Positions 1 to 8,408 of a stretch of DNA of 64,000 nt are shown here, piece by piece. The stretch spans positions 2,790,001-2,854,000 of the forward strand of contig NZ_CP125942.1 of assembly GCF_039602135.1 (NCBI RefSeq). Reading direction: 5' to 3'. Source of the stretch: Glutamicibacter sp. B1 (GTDB lineage: Bacteria; Actinomycetota; Actinomycetes; Actinomycetales; Micrococcaceae). Below the pieces are notes generated by a model, which ran no database searches, was not told the DNA's origin, and was given only the letters and a program-made list of their open reading frames with translations. How positions within the stretch are numbered: the stretch's first letter is position 1; each line of letters begins with the position of its first letter. The position numbers were made by a program, and so were the translations under genes.

Positions 1-46
1 CGCCGTGTTTGTGGTGGCTTTCCTGAATCCAGGTAAAAAGGCTTAA
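1..46 (+). CDS. C-terminal end of an unidentified gene (partial)
   Basis: An open frame enters the window and ends at TAA (44-46). The 14 visible residues, AVFVVAFLNPGKKA, are hydrophobic followed by a basic tail, as at the end of a membrane protein. A strong hairpin terminator follows 40 bp later, which supports a real gene end here. Nothing more can be said about its function from this fragment. Confidence 0.45.
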   Translation, partial: AVFVVAFLNPGKKA

Positions 47-85
47 CAACGGATCAGTAAATCCGCAGATGCGGTAAATGCGCAA

Positions 86-134
86 GAACCCTGGTTGCTC
101 AGTGGAAATCCACTGAGCAGCCAGGGTTCGTTTT
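86..134. terminator. Bidirectional rho-independent terminator
   Basis: A long near-perfect stem with arms starting GAACCCTGG and ending CCAGGGTTC closes on a 4-base loop and is followed by TTTT on the + strand. It lies between the end of the partial + strand gene and the stop of the - strand gene at 148, so it probably serves both. Confidence 0.8.
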
Positions 135-147
135 GATAGCTAGCTAC

Positions 148-330
148 TTAAGCCTGGCTAGAAGGACCGTCGTTGTTGTCGCCGTTTTTGAATTCATCGA
201 CCTTCTCGCCGATCTTTTCTTGAGCATCTGAGGCAAAGTCTTTGATGCTCTCCGTGGCGTCCTCGGCGAACTCTTTGGCATTCTCGACTGCTTCGCCCAG
301 CTTCTTCTTTGCATCATCTAAGAAACCCAT
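148..330 (-). CDS. Small acidic amphipathic protein, unknown function
   Basis: This 60-residue protein starts MGFLDDAKKKLGEAVENAK. It is almost entirely charged heptad-like helix with many Lys/Glu/Asp and Ala, and it has no membrane segment or cysteine. The start at 330 is chosen because GGGGAGA lies just upstream; the longer open frame upstream has no such site. It resembles the small helical, CsbD/antitoxin-like proteins often annotated in actinobacteria, but I cannot assign a family with confidence. It stands alone and ends at a terminator. A stress-related role would be inference only. Confidence 0.7.
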   Translation of the reverse strand: MGFLDDAKKKLGEAVENAKEFAEDATESIKDFASDAQEKIGEKVDEFKNGDNNDGPSSQA

Positions 331-434
331 TGGTTCTCCCCTTAGTTTGTTATCCAAATTCGACCGCTGAAGACCACAGTCTTCAAAATCAATGTACTGG
401 CACACCAACATCTGGCTAAGCGTTGGCGCAAAGA

Positions 435-866
435 TTACTTGTCTTTTTTGGCTTTCTTGGCAGCCTTGCGACCGAAGATCAATGCCACAGCGATACCTGC
501 TAGCCACACGTCCTTGGCTAGCGCCGTACCGTCAGCGGTTGGGCGAACACCATCGGATTCGGTCATCCCTGGAGTGCGCAAGTAGGAAGACAACAGCACT
601 CCCGAGAAGGCTCCAAGGCCGAGTCCGGCCAGACGTGAAGGCACAAGTGGAAGCAACAGTGCACTTCCTAGCGAGATCTCCGAGATGGAGACCACTTTGC
701 CGAAGACTGATGGTTCGAGCTCTGCCAACTGTGGCACGCCGTTGGTTGCCATCTGTTGCAATCCGGCGGCGCTGGCTTCGTCAATGCGTAGCTTGTTGAT
801 ACCGCTGTTGAGAATAAACGCGCCGCTGACTAATCGGAGTGCGGCGTTTGCGATCGAGATTCCCAT
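435..866 (-). CDS. DoxX-like small membrane protein
   Basis: This 143-residue protein starts MGISIANAALRLVSGAFILNSGINKL, the arrangement seen at the start of DoxX-like membrane proteins (a hydrophobic helix with Arg, Gly and a closing Asn-x-Lys). Further hydrophobic stretches occur around residues 55-85 and 115-130, and the tail is Lys-rich (KAAKKAKKDK). The start at 866 has GGGAG five bases upstream. It is divergent from the TetR regulator at 1025 across a 158-bp gap, so that regulator may control it. The DoxX assignment rests on the N-terminal pattern and topology only. Confidence 0.6.
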   Translation of the reverse strand: MGISIANAALRLVSGAFILNSGINKLRIDEASAAGLQQMATNGVPQLAELEPSVFGKVVSISEISLGSALLLPLVPSRLAGLGLGAFSGVLLSSYLRTPGMTESDGVRPTADGTALAKDVWLAGIAVALIFGRKAAKKAKKDK

Positions 867-1024
867 GGACTCCCACTTCTCTTTCCAATAGTAAAAACGC
901 GTTCTGGAAAAGAACGCTCTGCTGTTTAGCGTAGTCATGGCGGTGGCAGTTCACAATCATTTCGACGGCGTGCTTAGCGCCTTCCAAGTTTCTCAGAATA
1001 AGAATCGTGCTAAATTCGTGAATC

Positions 1025-1714
1025 ATGATCGCTTCTTCTGCTGTACCACCGGCCGCACTTGATCTGCTTATTTCTCAGGGATTCGACGCCACAAGTGTTG
1101 ATGAACTAGCGGCAGCTGCCGGGATCTCACGTTCCACGTTCTTTCGCCGCTTCGGTTCAAAAGAGAACATGGTTTTCGCTGACCAAGAAATGATCATCAC
1201 GCATGTTCAGACAACGCTGGCGGCTTCCTCTGTTGATGCGATTTCTACCTTGATCGATGCAGCTCACGTGGTCTTCGACCAGTACACGGTTAATCCCGAA
1301 GGTGCCCAACTGCGCCACAAGCTTCTGTCCTCCGTTCCGTCGTTACGTGAACGAGAGTTGGTATCAACCCATCGATATGAGCGCGCTTTTTACGAGTTTC
1401 TCTCTCGTCGAAACCTAGCCAACACAGCATCGGAGAAATCATTGTGCTTGGGAGTGAGCGCGGGTCTGGTGGCCATTCACAATGATCATCTAAGAACATG
1501 GCTCAAGGATTCAAACAGCACTGACCGTAGCAAGCTCGCTCATGATGTGCGCCTTTTCCTTGACCGTTTCGCTGATCTGCTTGGAGAAGATAACGAACAA
1601 ACCACCAAGACTTCGCCGGCACCAACGGTTGTTGTTTCCGTGTTGGATTCGGGTGCCGACGAGCAATCCATCTTGCAGGCTGTTTCCGCCGCACTCTCCG
1701 AGCGCAACAAATAA
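1025..1714 (+). CDS. TetR/AcrR-family transcriptional regulator
   Basis: This 229-residue protein has a typical TetR N-terminal domain at about residues 8-55. Helix-turn-helix residues are visible in SVDELAAAAGISRSTFFRRFGSKENM, where the FFRRFGSKE stretch is the family hallmark. The C-terminal ligand domain is divergent and ends in a 35-residue tail. It is transcribed away from the DoxX-like gene and 101 bp upstream of the acyl-CoA dehydrogenase. Either neighbour could be its target, and no obvious palindrome decides between them. Confidence 0.85.
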   Translation: MIASSAVPPAALDLLISQGFDATSVDELAAAAGISRSTFFRRFGSKENMVFADQEMIITHVQTTLAASSVDAISTLIDAAHVVFDQYTVNPEGAQLRHKLLSSVPSLRERELVSTHRYERAFYEFLSRRNLANTASEKSLCLGVSAGLVAIHNDHLRTWLKDSNSTDRSKLAHDVRLFLDRFADLLGEDNEQTTKTSPAPTVVVSVLDSGADEQSILQAVSAALSERNK

Positions 1715-1745
1715 ACACGCACCACACACCATGAAACCTAGTTTC

Positions 1746-1773
1746 TTGACATGACACTGCGTTCCATTAGGCT
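1746..1773 (+). promoter_or_regulatory. Candidate sigma-70 type promoter of the acyl-CoA dehydrogenase gene
   Basis: TTGACA at 1746-1751 is a perfect -35 box. TAGGCT at 1768-1773 follows after 16 bp as a fair -10 box. It lies about 45 bp upstream of the ATG at 1816 and downstream of the TetR stop, so the dehydrogenase likely has its own promoter. Confidence 0.55.
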
Positions 1774-1815
1774 AGAGATGAAAGTTTTTCACTCTAGCCA
1801 ATTTGGAGCGCTGAG

Positions 1816-3048
1816 ATGACCGAGCAGTCTACCGGTTTGGAATTTCCCACCGGAGTTGTTGAACCGGAGTACGACCTGTGGGCAGAAGACGTCAACATTG
1901 ACCCCACCGGAATCTTTGCCGATATTGATGCAGCAGACCTAGCCTGGCGCACCAAGGCACGCAAGTTCATCGTTGAAGAAGTCAAAAACGACATTCACGA
2001 ATACTGGGATAAGGCCGATTATCCCCTTCATCTGATCAAGAAACTGGGCGACGCTGACCTGTTGCGTGACGGTCTCAATCTAGACTCCCACGAGAAGATG
2101 AGCCCTCTTGCAGCTGGCCTGGTCAACATGGAGATGGCCCGAGGCGACGGTTCCGTGGCCACCATCGTTGGTGTTCAGGGTGGTCTGGCACTGCGCTCCG
2201 TTCTTTTCTGCGGCAACGAGGACCAGATCCAGAAATACGCCATGCCGATGTTGACCGGTGAACTGGCTGGTGCGTTTGCTTTGACTGAACCAACTCACGG
2301 TTCAGACTCAGTGTCGTTGGAAACCCGTGCGACAAAAGTCGAGGGTGGATACCGACTCAGTGGTGAAAAGAAATGGATCGGTAACGGATCCATCGGCGGT
2401 GTCTCGATTGTCTGGGCCCGTGATGATGAAGGTAAGGTCCGTGGCTTTGTCGTCCATCAGGATGCCGAGGGTTACAACGCAACCACGATCCAGAACAAGC
2501 TGTCACTGCGCGCTATCTGGCAGGCTCATATCCGTATGGAGAATGTGTTTGTCCCTGATGAGGACGTGTTGCCAGAGGCCAAGAGCTTCAAGGACACCTC
2601 GCGGGTGCTCTTCGCTACTCGTCTGGGCGTCGCTTGGTCCGCTGTAGGTCATGCCACCGCTTGCTACGAGTCGGCCGTGAACTACGCCAAGCAGCGTGTG
2701 CAGTTCGGTCGCCCGCTGGCTGCCAGCCAGATTGTGCAGGAACGTTTGGCACGCATGCAGTCAGAGCTTGCCACCATTCAGGTACTGGTCATGCAGGCAA
2801 CCAAACGCGAAACCACCGGCGAGCTCACCGGTCCGCAGGCTTCACTGGCCAAGTACACGGCCACGCGTACGGCTCGTTCCATTGCCTCAAACGCCCGCGA
2901 CCTACTAGGTGGCAACGGTATTCTCACCAGTAACCGCGTAGCCCGCCACTTCGCTGACGTTGAAGCAATCCATACCTATGAAGGTACCGAGACTGTTCAG
3001 GCGCTGATCATGGGACGCGACATTACCGGGTTCTCGGCTTTCGCATAA
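1816..3048 (+). CDS. Acyl-CoA dehydrogenase, glutaryl-CoA dehydrogenase-like
   Basis: This 410-residue flavoenzyme has the full acyl-CoA dehydrogenase fold. It includes the FAD/substrate motif AFALTEPTHGSDS near residue 155, the segment GEKKWIGNGS and the C-terminal catalytic region HTYEGTETVQALIMGRDITG. The EGT glutamate followed by LI-GRDITG is typical of the glutaryl-CoA dehydrogenase/ACX4 group rather than short-chain dehydrogenases. The expected reaction is FAD-dependent oxidation of an acyl-CoA (glutaryl-CoA in lysine/tryptophan breakdown, or a related substrate). The GGAG upstream of the ATG supports the start. No electron-transfer flavoprotein genes are nearby. Confidence 0.85.
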   Translation: MTEQSTGLEFPTGVVEPEYDLWAEDVNIDPTGIFADIDAADLAWRTKARKFIVEEVKNDIHEYWDKADYPLHLIKKLGDADLLRDGLNLDSHEKMSPLAAGLVNMEMARGDGSVATIVGVQGGLALRSVLFCGNEDQIQKYAMPMLTGELAGAFALTEPTHGSDSVSLETRATKVEGGYRLSGEKKWIGNGSIGGVSIVWARDDEGKVRGFVVHQDAEGYNATTIQNKLSLRAIWQAHIRMENVFVPDEDVLPEAKSFKDTSRVLFATRLGVAWSAVGHATACYESAVNYAKQRVQFGRPLAASQIVQERLARMQSELATIQVLVMQATKRETTGELTGPQASLAKYTATRTARSIASNARDLLGGNGILTSNRVARHFADVEAIHTYEGTETVQALIMGRDITGFSAFA

Positions 3049-3066
3049 ACCGCAAAATTCAATAAC

Positions 3067-3113
3067 ACAACGCTCGGGGTCTTTTCAGTTCAAGGCCCCG
3101 AGCGTTGTCTTTT
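3067..3113. terminator. Bidirectional terminator
   Basis: Arms ACAACGCTCGGGG and CCCCGAGCGTTGT form a perfect 13-bp stem followed by CTTTT. It separates the convergent acyl-CoA dehydrogenase and helicase genes. Confidence 0.9.
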
Positions 3114-3114
3114 C

Positions 3115-5685
3115 CTACTGCTGATTCAGTCGTCTCTTCGTCTTCGCTGTGGCCACATGCTCCCAAGGATTTTCTGGCCAAGGATGCTTGGGATAGCGTC
3201 CGCGCATTTCGGATCGAACTTGGGCGTACGGACCGTTAAAGAAGCTCACCAGATCATCGGTCACTGCCAGCGGGTAGCCTCCTGGAGACAGTAAATGAAA
3301 CTGGACCGGTAGTTTTTCGCGCACGAGGCGCGGAGACTGATCCAAGCCAAAGCATTCTTGAAGTTTGACGGCTACTACTGCTGGGCCGTGATCACCCACG
3401 GGTGGGTAGGCAATACGGATCATGGACCCCGAGGGCACTTGAAGTCGCTGCGGAACCAAATCATCAAAATCGTGGGCGTGCTCCCATGGAAGCAACGTCC
3501 GCAGAGCCGAATGGAGATCAACTTGAGCTGCGTTTTTGCCTTTAGCCACCTGACGCAAGATCGGTTCTAACCAGTCTTCGCTTCGTGCAATCAACGATGA
3601 TTCATCCACCGCGCAGAAGGGATCCCCTAAGAGACGGTAGGCCACGGCCATACGACGACGTAGGGAATCAAAGCTTTCTTGTTCCCCGAAGAATGCCAGC
3701 CCCTGCTCTTGCACGGCTAATTCAACTGCCTGCATTCCCAGCTCTTCAGTGACCTTCACCGGACGCGAGGACAATTCAATTGCTCCGAAGTGCTCCACCT
3801 TGCGTGCGCTGATCCTGCCATCCACAAACTCAGCCGTTTCGCTACTTTCATGCATGTGCGGAAGCAGCTCAAGCAGCGTCGACAGGTCGATGCCCATCGC
3901 ACTCCTGATGGTGGCTTTGGATCCAGTACGAGCCACTTCAACCACTGCCAGATACTCTTCATGCGCTAGCTGGCTTTTGGGAGGAAGAACTGCTCGTGTG
4001 CCCGAGGCGAGTAAATACTCATCGTGGGACACCTTGCGCGCCACCCACTGTGGGTAGGCCAGAGCGCAGATAGCAGATAAGGCATCAGCCACTGAGCTAC
4101 CTGCCTGTTCTGGCTGCCCCTTCAGACTTTGTCCCCCGTCACCAACTAACCGTTTCAAACGCGCCGTTTCCTGCTTCCAGGCGCGGTGAGCTGGGTGCGA
4201 CGGTTTTCGCACCAAGGCATAGAGTTCTTGCAGATCAGCACTGGCGATACGCTCGGAGCTGGCTAATAAAGCGACAGATTCTGCAGCTGCTTGCGCGCCA
4301 AATACGGGTGCACCTTCGAGCAATGCGCGTGCAGTCCGAGGGTCAGTGGGAATCTTGATCATTTGTTCGCCCGAGGCGGTAATGCGTCCCGATTCGTCAA
4401 CAGCACCCAGGCTTTTGAGCACTAGCTCGTCGCTCGCCATTATTGTTTCAGGAGGAGCCTCCCACAGCCCCAGGCCTTCTCCCCTGGGCGTTCCCCACGC
4501 TGCCAAAGAAAGGCCGGCTGACACCAAATCACCGGTGCGAATTTCTGGAGTGGAATATTCTGGGGCAGCCGCAAAAGTCTTCGGATCCAAGGTGCGCACC
4601 ACCTGACCAGGACCAAGACGTCCTGCACGGCCAGCGCGCTGGGTTGCTGTGGCGCGACTAGCTACGACAGTAACCAACCCGGAGAGTCCACGTGAAGTAT
4701 CACGGCGTGGTTCTCGGGCGTAACCAGCATCAATGACCAGATGGACGCGAGGAATAGTCAGTGACGATTCCGAGATGGATGTTGAAACAATGATCCGTGG
4801 AGGGCTGCCAGCCTCAGGCTCGTTGAGAATCGCATCTTGCTCTGCCGATGAAATTTGCGAGTGAAGTTCCAATGCCCTGATTCCGCTGGCGGAAATCTGT
4901 GCACAGACACGTTGAACTTCGCGCGCTCCGGGTACGAACACCAGGGTGTCCACGGGATGGTTGCTTGCGGCATTTACCTTGGCAGAATACTGCACACTGG
5001 TGGTAGCTACATGCCTGAGGTAGTCATCTTTGATGCCGAATTCTGTGACACGAGTAGATGAGTAGCTTTCAAAAATTTCCTCGACATCATACTGTGCGCT
5101 CTGGGCGCTGATGATCCTGACGGGTTTTTCAGTTGAGAGGAAATCTGCAAGCTCTTTGGCATGCAAGGTCGCACTCATTAGAACGAGACAGAGGTCATCT
5201 CGGAGTTCGCTGACTTGTTTGATCATTGCCAGCAATAAATCGGTGTCAATGGAACGTTCATGGACTTCATCAATGATCACCGCACTGATACCGCCCAAAT
5301 CTGGGTCTGCCAGCAATCGACGCAACATCAGACCCGCAGTAACAAATTCCACTTCAGTTCTCGCGGAAACCGCACGTTCTCCGCGAACGGAAAAACCGAC
5401 TTTTTCACCCAGCGTGGAACCATCCAACTGGGCAAGCCTTCGGGCCGCTGCGCGCGCTGCCACGCGACGTGGTTGGGTGACAATAATTTTCCCTGTCAGA
5501 CCAGCTTCTCGCAGTGCATTGGCCACCATCGGTGGAACGATGGTGGTTTTACCGGATCCTGGCGGGGCTTGAATCACCAGTGGATTGCTAGGGTCCGCCA
5601 CCAATGCTTGGTAAAGGTCATCTCGGCTGGGACCGAAGGCTAGTCCGGAAGAGATCTGTTCCAGATCAAATGTGCCGCTGTTCAT
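3115..5685 (-). CDS. hrpB: ATP-dependent helicase HrpB
   Basis: This 856-residue DEAH-type helicase has Walker A APPGSGKTT near residue 40, a DEVH box (IIDEVHERSID), motif III LMSATL, and motif VI containing QRAGRAGRLGPG. The HrpB C-terminal region is present (PWPENPWEHVATAKTK near the end). HrpB proteins are predicted nucleic-acid helicases of unclear physiological role. The ATG overlaps the stop of the upstream hydrolase (ATGA), so the two genes are translationally coupled. Length fits the family. Confidence 0.9.
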   Translation of the reverse strand: MNSGTFDLEQISSGLAFGPSRDDLYQALVADPSNPLVIQAPPGSGKTTIVPPMVANALREAGLTGKIIVTQPRRVAARAAARRLAQLDGSTLGEKVGFSVRGERAVSARTEVEFVTAGLMLRRLLADPDLGGISAVIIDEVHERSIDTDLLLAMIKQVSELRDDLCLVLMSATLHAKELADFLSTEKPVRIISAQSAQYDVEEIFESYSSTRVTEFGIKDDYLRHVATTSVQYSAKVNAASNHPVDTLVFVPGAREVQRVCAQISASGIRALELHSQISSAEQDAILNEPEAGSPPRIIVSTSISESSLTIPRVHLVIDAGYAREPRRDTSRGLSGLVTVVASRATATQRAGRAGRLGPGQVVRTLDPKTFAAAPEYSTPEIRTGDLVSAGLSLAAWGTPRGEGLGLWEAPPETIMASDELVLKSLGAVDESGRITASGEQMIKIPTDPRTARALLEGAPVFGAQAAAESVALLASSERIASADLQELYALVRKPSHPAHRAWKQETARLKRLVGDGGQSLKGQPEQAGSSVADALSAICALAYPQWVARKVSHDEYLLASGTRAVLPPKSQLAHEEYLAVVEVARTGSKATIRSAMGIDLSTLLELLPHMHESSETAEFVDGRISARKVEHFGAIELSSRPVKVTEELGMQAVELAVQEQGLAFFGEQESFDSLRRRMAVAYRLLGDPFCAVDESSLIARSEDWLEPILRQVAKGKNAAQVDLHSALRTLLPWEHAHDFDDLVPQRLQVPSGSMIRIAYPPVGDHGPAVVAVKLQECFGLDQSPRLVREKLPVQFHLLSPGGYPLAVTDDLVSFFNGPYAQVRSEMRGRYPKHPWPENPWEHVATAKTKRRLNQQ

Positions 5686-6473
5686 GCCTGACGCCCGGCC
5701 CAGAATGAGCGTATGGCATTGACGATTGGTTCAATGGGATACAGCGTTCCACCGTGAGTGCGTCCTGGCAGGGCGACCATTCGAGCGTTGGGCAATGTGC
5801 GCACCATGATTTTGTTTTGATCAAAGCGTGGCTGATCCCGGGTACCAATAAGCAACAGGGTTGGAATCTTGATTCTGGCCAAGTCAGCAAGATCAATATT
5901 TTGCAGGGTCTCGGCAGCTTCGTAATACGCGGCCAGTGCCAGCGGATCATTTGATTTGAAAGCCAACCGGGTTGCTGGATCCAGTTTGCCACCAGTCTCC
6001 TGACCGGTGACGAAGCCTTCAATGTCGCCTCGGCGCAATACTTCCAGATAGCCCGGGAAGAAGAGTTTGCCGATTTCCCCAGGAGTAATTTCGTAAGTGC
6101 CGCCGAGCATGATCAACGAAATGACCTGCTCTGGATGAGTCATGGCTAGGTGCAACCCGGTACGGGCTCCAAAAGAGTACCCAACGATGTGCACTCGTTC
6201 CAGGCCTAGGTGTTGCAAGACCGCTTGGATGTCACTAACGACTTTATCCATGGTGTACTCGGCGACATCATGAGACTTCGCTGATTTGCCGTGTCCGCGC
6301 AAGTCCATTCGGATGGTCCGATGATCCTCGCCCAGTGCTTTGGTGTAACCCAGCCCTCGCCAGATGGAACGAGATAAAGCTGAACCGTGCAGGAAAAGAA
6401 TTGGCTCTCCCTCGGCTCCGTCATCGTCGAAAAAGATGTCGGAACCATCGACAGGATTATTGATCATCGGCAT
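5682..6473 (-). CDS. Alpha/beta-hydrolase
   Basis: This 263-residue protein shows the alpha/beta-hydrolase core: oxyanion-hole stretch LFLHGSALSRSIW, a nucleophile elbow GYSFG (Ser near residue 106), a strand-end Asp candidate in GTRDQPRF and the catalytic His in GRTHGG near the C terminus. There is no signal peptide, so it is a cytoplasmic esterase/hydrolase of unknown substrate. Two ATG codons (residues 1 and 3) are possible starts; the upstream Shine-Dalgarno signal is weak. Its stop overlaps the hrpB start by four bases. Confidence 0.85.
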   Translation of the reverse strand: MPMINNPVDGSDIFFDDDGAEGEPILFLHGSALSRSIWRGLGYTKALGEDHRTIRMDLRGHGKSAKSHDVAEYTMDKVVSDIQAVLQHLGLERVHIVGYSFGARTGLHLAMTHPEQVISLIMLGGTYEITPGEIGKLFFPGYLEVLRRGDIEGFVTGQETGGKLDPATRLAFKSNDPLALAAYYEAAETLQNIDLADLARIKIPTLLLIGTRDQPRFDQNKIMVRTLPNARMVALPGRTHGGTLYPIEPIVNAIRSFWAGRQA

Positions 6474-6625
6474 GTATTCGATTAAATCCCTAATCCAAGG
6501 GGAAGGCGAAATCAGAGTTCGCCCGAATCTATCGACATTCCCATCTAATAGGTGAAGACTGAAGATACACGACTAGGTCACGGCGATTGCTCGTGGCTTG
6601 GATTAGATTCAGAAGGGGGAAAACG

Positions 6626-6763
6626 ATGAACACGCAACCTGCCAATGGGCAGCCTGCAGATCCCGATGAAGAGAAGAAACTACATGACGAGCACGACGAG
6701 GAGCTTGTCGAAGAATGGGAAGACGAGTCTTTCCCCGCTTCTGATCCGCCATCAAATTATTAG
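6626..6763 (+). CDS. 45-residue acidic micro-protein with C-terminal ESFPASDPPSNY
   Basis: This short gene starts MNTQPANGQPADPDEEKK and ends EWEDESFPASDPPSNY. A strong AGAAGGGGGA ribosome-binding site ends 5 bp before the ATG. A long hairpin at 6861 follows. The protein is very acidic (about 14 Asp/Glu in 45 residues) and probably disordered apart from the last 16 residues. The E-S-F-P-A-S-D-P-P-S ending occurs in small proteins of many bacteria, as far as I recall, without a known function. The strong ribosome site and the hairpin make a real gene likely. Confidence 0.75.
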   Translation: MNTQPANGQPADPDEEKKLHDEHDEELVEEWEDESFPASDPPSNY

Positions 6764-6860
6764 GCATCACGTTCCAAGGTGAGAACACACGTGACTCTCA
6801 GCTTGTTTCAAGACTCGGCTCCTAGTGTGGTTAATACCTTCTCAAGGTGCGAGTGATCTA

Positions 6861-6913
6861 GAAGAACCGATTCGTACAGGCGTTACCTCCTTGGCCTGAC
6901 GGATCGGTTCTTC
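6861..6913. terminator. Hairpin terminator after the micro-protein gene
   Basis: Outer arms GAAGAACCGA and TCGGTTCTTC pair, with an additional imperfect inner stem CAGGC/GCCTG. The + strand continues with ATTT rather than a long T-run. The rest of 6764-7080 shows no further gene. Confidence 0.65.
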
Positions 6914-7080
6914 ATTTAAGTTTGGGCAGGCCTAATCCGCTTTGTGGGGCGGTTGCGGTATTACGCATTTAGCAGATTTGCTCGACGGACATGTTGGGCA
7001 GTTCACCTTTTGGCATAGTCTGAAGTGGAGTCTCATTGACCTCTGCCCAGTCAGCACAGACGCTGCAAGAAAGGTGCCTC

Positions 7081-8142
7081 GTGGAATACGAACGAATGCC
7101 AGCCACCAAAGAACTACACCGCCCCTATACCGCTGCGGCCGATCGCTATGAACACTATGGCTACCGCCGCGTCGGAGATTCGGGCCTACGTCTTCCACCA
7201 CTGTCGTTGGGACTGTGGTGGAACTTCGGAGACAACCGACCTTTCGACAATCAACGCGAAATTCTCCGACATGCCTTTGACCACGGCATCAACCACTTCG
7301 ACCTAGCCAACAACTATGGGCCACCTGCAGGTTCGGCTGAAGAAAACTTTGGCCGCATGATGCGCAAGGACTTCAAGCCCTACCGCAATGAACTGCTCAT
7401 CTCTTCCAAAGCCGGCTATGACATGTGGCCGGGTCCATATGGCACCTTCGGATCCCGCAAGTACCTTATTGCCTCTTGTGAGGCGTCGCTGGAGAAAATG
7501 GGGCTGGACTACGTAGACATCTTCTACTCTCACCGTTTTGATCCAAAGACTCCTCTAGAAGAAACCATTGGCGCTTTGGATACCTTGGTACGCCAGGGCA
7601 AGGCCACCTACGTCGGTATTTCTTCATACTCCGCAGAACGTACTGCGCAAGCAAAGCAGATCGCGAATGATCTGGGGACGCCTCTGGTCATTCATCAGCC
7701 TTCGTACAATATTCTCAATCCATGGGTTGAACACGGATTGTTGCAGACCTTGGAAAAGGAACGCATGGGCGCCATTGCGTTTACACCGTTGGCTCAGGGT
7801 CTGCTGACCGACAAATATTTGTCGACCACTGATGTTGAACGACAGGGCGGACGTCGTTCGCTCGAAAGTCAGTTGACCGAGGAGAACTTGACCAAGGTCC
7901 GTCGGCTGAATGAAGTCGCACAGAAGCGTGGCCAGTCCTTGGCGCAGATGGCGTTGGCGTGGCTGTTGCGCGATGGTGCTGCAACTTCCGTACTGATTGG
8001 CGCTTCTTCCACTAAACAGCTGGACGAAAATCTGGGTGCGTTGAAGAACCTTGAATTCAGTGAAACAGAGTTGTCCCAGATCGCTGACATCGCCCAGGGT
8101 GACGCCGGCATCGACTGGTGGCGCGCCTCAGCAATCAGCTAA
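7081..8142 (+). CDS. Aldo-keto reductase, Gpr/YghZ type (L-glyceraldehyde 3-phosphate reductase-like)
   Basis: The product is an NADPH-dependent aldo-keto reductase closely resembling E. coli YghZ, which reduces L-glyceraldehyde 3-phosphate and methylglyoxal. Family blocks are clear: SGLRLPPLSLGLWWNFG, HFDLANNYGPPAGSAEENFGR (catalytic Asp and Tyr), SSKAGYDMWPGPYG (Lys), FYSHRFD (His) and the cofactor-binding VLIGASS near the C terminus. The GTG at 7081 is preferred because AAAGGTG lies five bases upstream; ATG at 7096 is the alternative. It has its own terminator and no obvious operon partner. The exact substrate is inferred from similarity. Confidence 0.85.
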   Translation: MEYERMPATKELHRPYTAAADRYEHYGYRRVGDSGLRLPPLSLGLWWNFGDNRPFDNQREILRHAFDHGINHFDLANNYGPPAGSAEENFGRMMRKDFKPYRNELLISSKAGYDMWPGPYGTFGSRKYLIASCEASLEKMGLDYVDIFYSHRFDPKTPLEETIGALDTLVRQGKATYVGISSYSAERTAQAKQIANDLGTPLVIHQPSYNILNPWVEHGLLQTLEKERMGAIAFTPLAQGLLTDKYLSTTDVERQGGRRSLESQLTEENLTKVRRLNEVAQKRGQSLAQMALAWLLRDGAATSVLIGASSTKQLDENLGALKNLEFSETELSQIADIAQGDAGIDWWRASAIS

Positions 8143-8177
8143 CTAGCAACCAGATACGGCCGATTAGTCGTTTTCAT

Positions 8178-8217
8178 AGCCGTGGTTTCCCCGCTTTCAC
8201 TTGGGAGACCACGGCTT
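8178..8217 (+). terminator. Terminator of the aldo-keto reductase gene
   Basis: Arms AGCCGTGGT and ACCACGGCT, with extra TCCC/GGGA pairing inside, enclose a short loop and are followed by TTGCT. It lies 36 bp after the stop codon. Confidence 0.75.
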
Positions 8218-8314
8218 TGCTAGGGCTTATAACACGTCCTGTTTTCGACGGGTGAAAGTTACTTCTTCATACTGGCTCAAACTCATTTCTGAGGATAAGC
8301 TCGGAGAAGACGCA

Positions 8315-8342
8315 CAATGAAGTGAATTACATTCATTTATTG
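8315..8342. promoter_or_regulatory. Candidate operator upstream of the aldehyde dehydrogenase
   Basis: An imperfect 28-bp inverted repeat has left half CAATGAAGTGAAT and right half ATTCATTTATTG, separated by TAC. It lies about 67 bp upstream of the ATG at 8409, in the otherwise empty stretch 8218-8408. It could bind a dimeric regulator, but no regulator gene is adjacent. Confidence 0.35.
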
Positions 8343-8408
8343 GGTGAAGTTCGATAGCGTCAAGATAAAGACTTACGCTGACCAATCTGCACAAACGAAG
8401 GAGCATTG

